A stretch of 64,000 bases of DNA from Gemmobacter sp. GTDB lineage: Bacteria; Pseudomonadota; Alphaproteobacteria; Rhodobacterales; Rhodobacteraceae. Of this stretch, positions 61,396 to 64,000 are shown in pieces. The stretch is from positions 632,501 to 696,500 of the forward strand of contig NZ_JAUCBS010000013.1 in assembly GCF_034676705.1 (NCBI RefSeq). Direction: 5' to 3'. The position numbers were made by a program, and so were the translations under genes. The notes beneath the pieces were generated by a model. It saw nothing but the letters and a program-made list of their open reading frames with translations, was not told the DNA's origin and searched no databases. Within the stretch, counting starts at the first letter, position 1. Every line of letters starts with the position of its first letter.

Positions 61396-62009
61396 GGCAG
61401 GGTCTCCTCGGTCAGCAATCCATGGGCCAGCAGGGCGGTTTCCAGCCCGGCAGGCCCGTCGAACACATGGGTGTGCCAGCCACGCGCGGCGGCGGCGGCG
61501 CAGTTTTCGGGCCGGTCGTCGGTAAAGAACAGCCGCCCCGGGGCATATCCGGTGGCAGTTTCCAGCGCGGCATAGATCGCCGGATCGGGCTTGACCAGCC
61601 GCAGTTCGGCAGACACGAACATCCGGTCAAAGCGGTTCAGGAAATCGAACATGCCTTGCGCGATCTTCAGCGTTTCGGTGCCGAAATTGGTCAGCGCCAG
61701 CACGGGCACGCCCGCGCGGTGCAGGGCCTGCATCAGCGCGACCGATCCGGGGATCGGGCCGGTCAGCATCTCTGGCCAGCGGTCGCGCCACAGCAGGATG
61801 GCCTCGGCCCAATCCGGGTGGCGGGCGGCGGTTTCGACGACGGCGGCAAAGCCGGTGCCATCGTCGATGCGCAGGTTCATCCCGTGCAGGTCCACCTCGG
61901 CAAACAGGCGTGCCCGCGCCGCCGGCCCGATCACCCGGTCGTAGAACCCTTCGGGATCCCAGCCGACCAGCACCTGGCCGATGTCGAACACCATCACATC
62001 GGGTTTCAT
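61392..62009 (-). CDS. HAD-superfamily hydrolase (haloacid dehalogenase-like)
   Basis: 205 aa. Motif I is VFDIGQVLVGWDPEGFYD, with the nucleophilic Asp but Gly-Gln instead of the DxD second Asp (DIG), a variation typical of the YihX/dehalogenase-like subgroup. Motif II is ALTNFGTE, motif III LVKPDPAIY, and motif IV FFTDDRPENCAAAAARGW. Small-molecule phosphatase is the likely activity. It overlaps both neighbours by 4 nt. Confidence 0.85.
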   Translation of the reverse strand: MKPDVMVFDIGQVLVGWDPEGFYDRVIGPAARARLFAEVDLHGMNLRIDDGTGFAAVVETAARHPDWAEAILLWRDRWPEMLTGPIPGSVALMQALHRAGVPVLALTNFGTETLKIAQGMFDFLNRFDRMFVSAELRLVKPDPAIYAALETATGYAPGRLFFTDDRPENCAAAAARGWHTHVFDGPAGLETALLAHGLLTEETLP

Positions 62010-62947
62010 CCTGCACGCCCCCGGACCGTTTCCCGCCACAGCGTGTATAGCCCCGCGCCCACGATCAGCACCATGCCCATCAGCCCCTGCGCATCGGGGA
62101 AGGTGCCAAACACCAGCACGCCCCACAGGATCGCCATGGGAACGGCGGCATATTCGAACGGCGCGACCACCGCCGCCTCCATCGTGCGATAGGCCTGCGC
62201 AATCATCAGGCTGCCCACCGCCACCGCCAGCCCGGTGCCCAGAAAGGCCGGCCAGTCGGCCAGTGGCGGCCAGATCCAGGCTCGCAGCAGGAACTCCAGC
62301 GCCGGATCGGCCGAACCGGCCAGCCGCCCGTCGCCGGCCCACAGCCCCATGGCGGCCGAACTGACCAGGAACCCGATCTGGATGTAAAAGCTCAGCGCGA
62401 TGGCGCTTTCCGTCTCGCGCATGCCGCGGGCCAGCATCTGGCCGACGGCATAGCAGACGGCCGAGAACAGCACAAAGATCACCGCCGGCTGGATGCCATC
62501 CTGCCCCGGACGCATCATCACGAAGGTGCCGATCAGCCCGGCCGCCACCGCGCCCCAGCGATGCGGCCCGACCTTTTCCCCCAGCATGACGATGGACAAG
62601 AGCGTGATGATCACCGGCGCGACAAAGGCCATGGCCACCGCATCGGCCAGCGGCAGCGCGGCAAGCCCGACGAAATAGGTGGCATTCGACACCACCACGA
62701 TCACCACCCGCAACAGATGCGTGCGCGGCCGCCGGGTGCGCAGCTGCGCCCAGTTGCCCCCCGTCGCCGCAATCAGCACCGCCAGGAACACCAGCCCGAT
62801 CACCGCGCGCACCAGCACCACCTGATGCAACGGATAGGCCCCCGACAGGAACTTGATCGTCATGTCGTTGATGGAAAACACCACGCTGCCGCCAAGCGCC
62901 AGCAGAATACCCGAAAGGGGCACGGCCCCCACTGGAACAACGCTCAT
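62006..62947 (-). CDS. DMT-superfamily (EamA) transporter
   Basis: 313-aa inner-membrane protein with ten predicted helices arranged as two EamA repeats (first repeat from VVFSINDMTIKFLSGAYPLH, second from AVIFVLFSAVCYAVGQMLAR). It is a drug/metabolite exporter; the substrate is unknown. Its end overlaps the HAD gene by 4 nt, forming a DMT-HAD-ornithine cyclodeaminase operon, which hints at metabolite export coupled to amino-acid chemistry. Start ATG 62945-62947. Confidence 0.88.
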   Translation of the reverse strand: MSVVPVGAVPLSGILLALGGSVVFSINDMTIKFLSGAYPLHQVVLVRAVIGLVFLAVLIAATGGNWAQLRTRRPRTHLLRVVIVVVSNATYFVGLAALPLADAVAMAFVAPVIITLLSIVMLGEKVGPHRWGAVAAGLIGTFVMMRPGQDGIQPAVIFVLFSAVCYAVGQMLARGMRETESAIALSFYIQIGFLVSSAAMGLWAGDGRLAGSADPALEFLLRAWIWPPLADWPAFLGTGLAVAVGSLMIAQAYRTMEAAVVAPFEYAAVPMAILWGVLVFGTFPDAQGLMGMVLIVGAGLYTLWRETVRGRAG

Positions 62948-63002
62948 GCCCCTCCCCCGAAGTGCAACCGCAACGCGCGGCGCTGGCACGATGCCACGCC
63001 TG

Positions 63003-63449
63003 TCACCCGCGCACCAGCCGGTCCAGCACATCCAGGAACCGCGAACGGTCCGCCCCGGAAAACGCCCGGCCGCCCCCCTGACGGAACGGATCGGCGGCGC
63101 GCAGGTCGGCCATCAGGTCGCGCATCGCCAGCGCCTCGCCGATGTTGCGCTCGGTCAGCAGGCTGCCATCGGGCCGGATCGCCCGGGCCCCGGCGGCCAC
63201 CACCCTTGCCGCCAGCGGCATGTCGCTGGTCACCACGATGTCGCCCGGCGCCACGCTGTCGGCGATGCGCTTGTCCGCCTCATCCGCGCCGGCCGCGACA
63301 TAGACCATTTCCACCAGCGGATTGGCGAAAGGCCGGATCCCGCCGTTCGACACCATCACCACCCGCCGGCGGTGCCGCGTTGCCACCCGCTCCACCTCGG
63401 CCTTCACCGGGCAGGCATCGGCATCCACCCAGATGGTCGGTCCTGTCAT
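63003..63449 (-). CDS. UPF0178 (DUF188) family protein, YaiI-like
   Basis: 148 aa. Starts MTGPTIWVDADACPVKAEVE, with the conserved DADACPVK motif, then MVSNGGIRPFANPLVE and GDIVVTSDMPLAARVVAAGA and ending near FLDVLDRLVRG. The family is uncharacterised, with a PIN-like acidic cluster. It is separated from the DMT gene by 55 bp and from the hydrolase gene by a repeat copy. Confidence 0.92.
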   Translation of the reverse strand: MTGPTIWVDADACPVKAEVERVATRHRRRVVMVSNGGIRPFANPLVEMVYVAAGADEADKRIADSVAPGDIVVTSDMPLAARVVAAGARAIRPDGSLLTERNIGEALAMRDLMADLRAADPFRQGGGRAFSGADRSRFLDVLDRLVRG

Positions 63450-63458
63450 GCCCGCTGC

Positions 63459-63530
63459 TTTCGCTCTGATCCAAATATCCTCGGGGGGTGAATTGGCCGC
63501 ATGGCCAAGAGGGGGGCAGACGGCCCCCCC
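63459..63530 (+). repeat. Dispersed 3'-end repeat, copy 13 (type A, two hairpins)
   Basis: Conserved segment TTTCGCTCTGATCCAAATAT (63459-63478), hairpin 1 TTGGCC (63493-63498)/GGCCAA (63503-63508), hairpin 2 GGGGGG (63511-63516)/CCCCCC (63524-63529 or shifted by one). It lies 7 bp past the stop of the minus-strand hydrolase, with the same polarity as the other tandem copies. Confidence 0.82.
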
Positions 63531-63536
63531 GCGCCC

Positions 63537-64000
63537 TCAGCCCAGCAGGGCATCGGCATGAAAGGCGACATGGCTTTCGATGAAGGTCGAGACAAAGAAA
63601 TAGCTGTGGTCATAGCCCTTCTGCATGCGGAAGGTGGCGGTCTGGCGGCGGGCGGTCATCGCCTCGGCCAGGGCTTCGGGCTTCAGCAGGTCCAGGAACT
63701 GGTCGGATGCGCCCTGGTCCACCAGCACCGGGCCATCGAAGCCGCGCTTGCGCATCAGCAGGGTGGCATCATGCGGGGCCCATTTCGCCTCATCCTTGCC
63801 CAGATAGGCGCCCAGCTGCTTGCGGCCCCAGTCGCTGGCGGTGGGATGCGCGATGGGGGCAAAGGCGGACACCGACCGGAACCGTCCCGGAAAGCTCATG
63901 GCGATGGTCAGCGCGCCATGGCCGCCCATCGAATGCCCGGTGATCGCCTGCGCCTCCTCGGCCAGCGGAAAGGCGGAAAACAGCACGCGCGGCAGATCGT
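63537..64000 (-). CDS. fghA: S-formylglutathione hydrolase, C-terminal part
   Basis: The gene continues past the right edge; about 154 C-terminal residues are seen. The nucleophile Ser is in AITGHSMGGHGALTIAMSFP, the Asp in VLVDQGASDQFLDLLKPEAL and the His in KGYDHSYFFVSTF. It hydrolyses S-formylglutathione to formate and glutathione in the formaldehyde detoxification route. The product ends SHVAFHADALLG. A copy of the dispersed repeat follows the stop. Confidence 0.9.
   Translation of the reverse strand, partial: DLPRVLFSAFPLAEEAQAITGHSMGGHGALTIAMSFPGRFRSVSAFAPIAHPTASDWGRKQLGAYLGKDEAKWAPHDATLLMRKRGFDGPVLVDQGASDQFLDLLKPEALAEAMTARRQTATFRMQKGYDHSYFFVSTFIESHVAFHADALLG

Overview
The window is a chromosomal segment of a high-GC alphaproteobacterium, most likely order Rhodobacterales (Rhodobacteraceae/Paracoccaceae). 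The evidence is the histidine phosphotransferase ChpT, an olsB-olsA ornithine-lipid pair, a VPEID-CTERM/exosortase E pair, a fused Sat/CysC, a dnaA-rpsT-enoyl-CoA hydratase-mutM-ubiE-ubiB block, and a dispersed intergenic repeat ending in GGATATTTGGATCAGAGCG. The genus cannot be fixed from the sequence alone. About 61 protein genes are supported. I saw no rRNA, tRNA, CRISPR array, prophage or complete insertion sequence.

Layout. 1-362: 5' end of a comM-like gene. 543-4739: ugpBAEC glycerol-3-phosphate importer. 4834-8330: a TetR-SDR-acyl-CoA dehydrogenase operon divergent from an enoyl-CoA hydratase, with a palindrome between them. 8406-10962: chpT, a DUF3553 protein, olsB and olsA. 10993-13481: an unknown protein and a RecD-like helicase. 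13705-15412: sat/cysC, broken by a single-base frameshift. 15623-17331: glnK-amtB. 17601-22336: a class A penicillin-binding protein, L-serine dehydratase and Mn-dependent pyrophosphatase. 22427-25109: a decayed secreted-protein gene, dnaA and rpsT. 25265-26482: a lower-GC secreted protein inserted in an otherwise conserved block. 26573-31183: enoyl-CoA hydratase, mutM, a membrane protein, ubiE and ubiB. 31320-32442: folB and a pteridine-reductase-like SDR. 32604-37927: an amine-catabolism cluster (class III aminotransferase, IclR regulator, APC permease, aldehyde dehydrogenase). 38008-41737: idi, then arfB, a phospholyase-type aminotransferase, a hydroxylysine-kinase-like kinase and a Nudix hydrolase in one overlapping operon. 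41821-43302: PiT transporter. 43545-45479: a Trp-rich VPEID-CTERM peptide precursor and its exosortase E/protease. 45609-51039: a lytic transglycosylase lipoprotein and a peptide-type ABC transporter with an aldehyde dehydrogenase. 51128-52011: rsfS-rlmH. 52390-57632: leuC-leuD-two accessory genes-leuB. 57752-60353: a DUF1501/DUF1800 pair. 60472-64000: ornithine cyclodeaminase-like, HAD hydrolase, DMT exporter, UPF0178 protein and a partial S-formylglutathione hydrolase.

The strongest leads are three. First, a family of thirteen intergenic elements (one GC hairpin, or two with compensating arms, followed by a conserved tail) sits at 3' ends of genes with near-uniform polarity. Second, the VPEID-CTERM precursor would release a mature peptide of only about 27 residues that begins with a Trp cluster. 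Third, there are signs of gene damage or insertion: the sat/cysC frameshift, the pseudogene directly downstream of dnaA, and the low-GC gene between rpsT and the enoyl-CoA hydratase.
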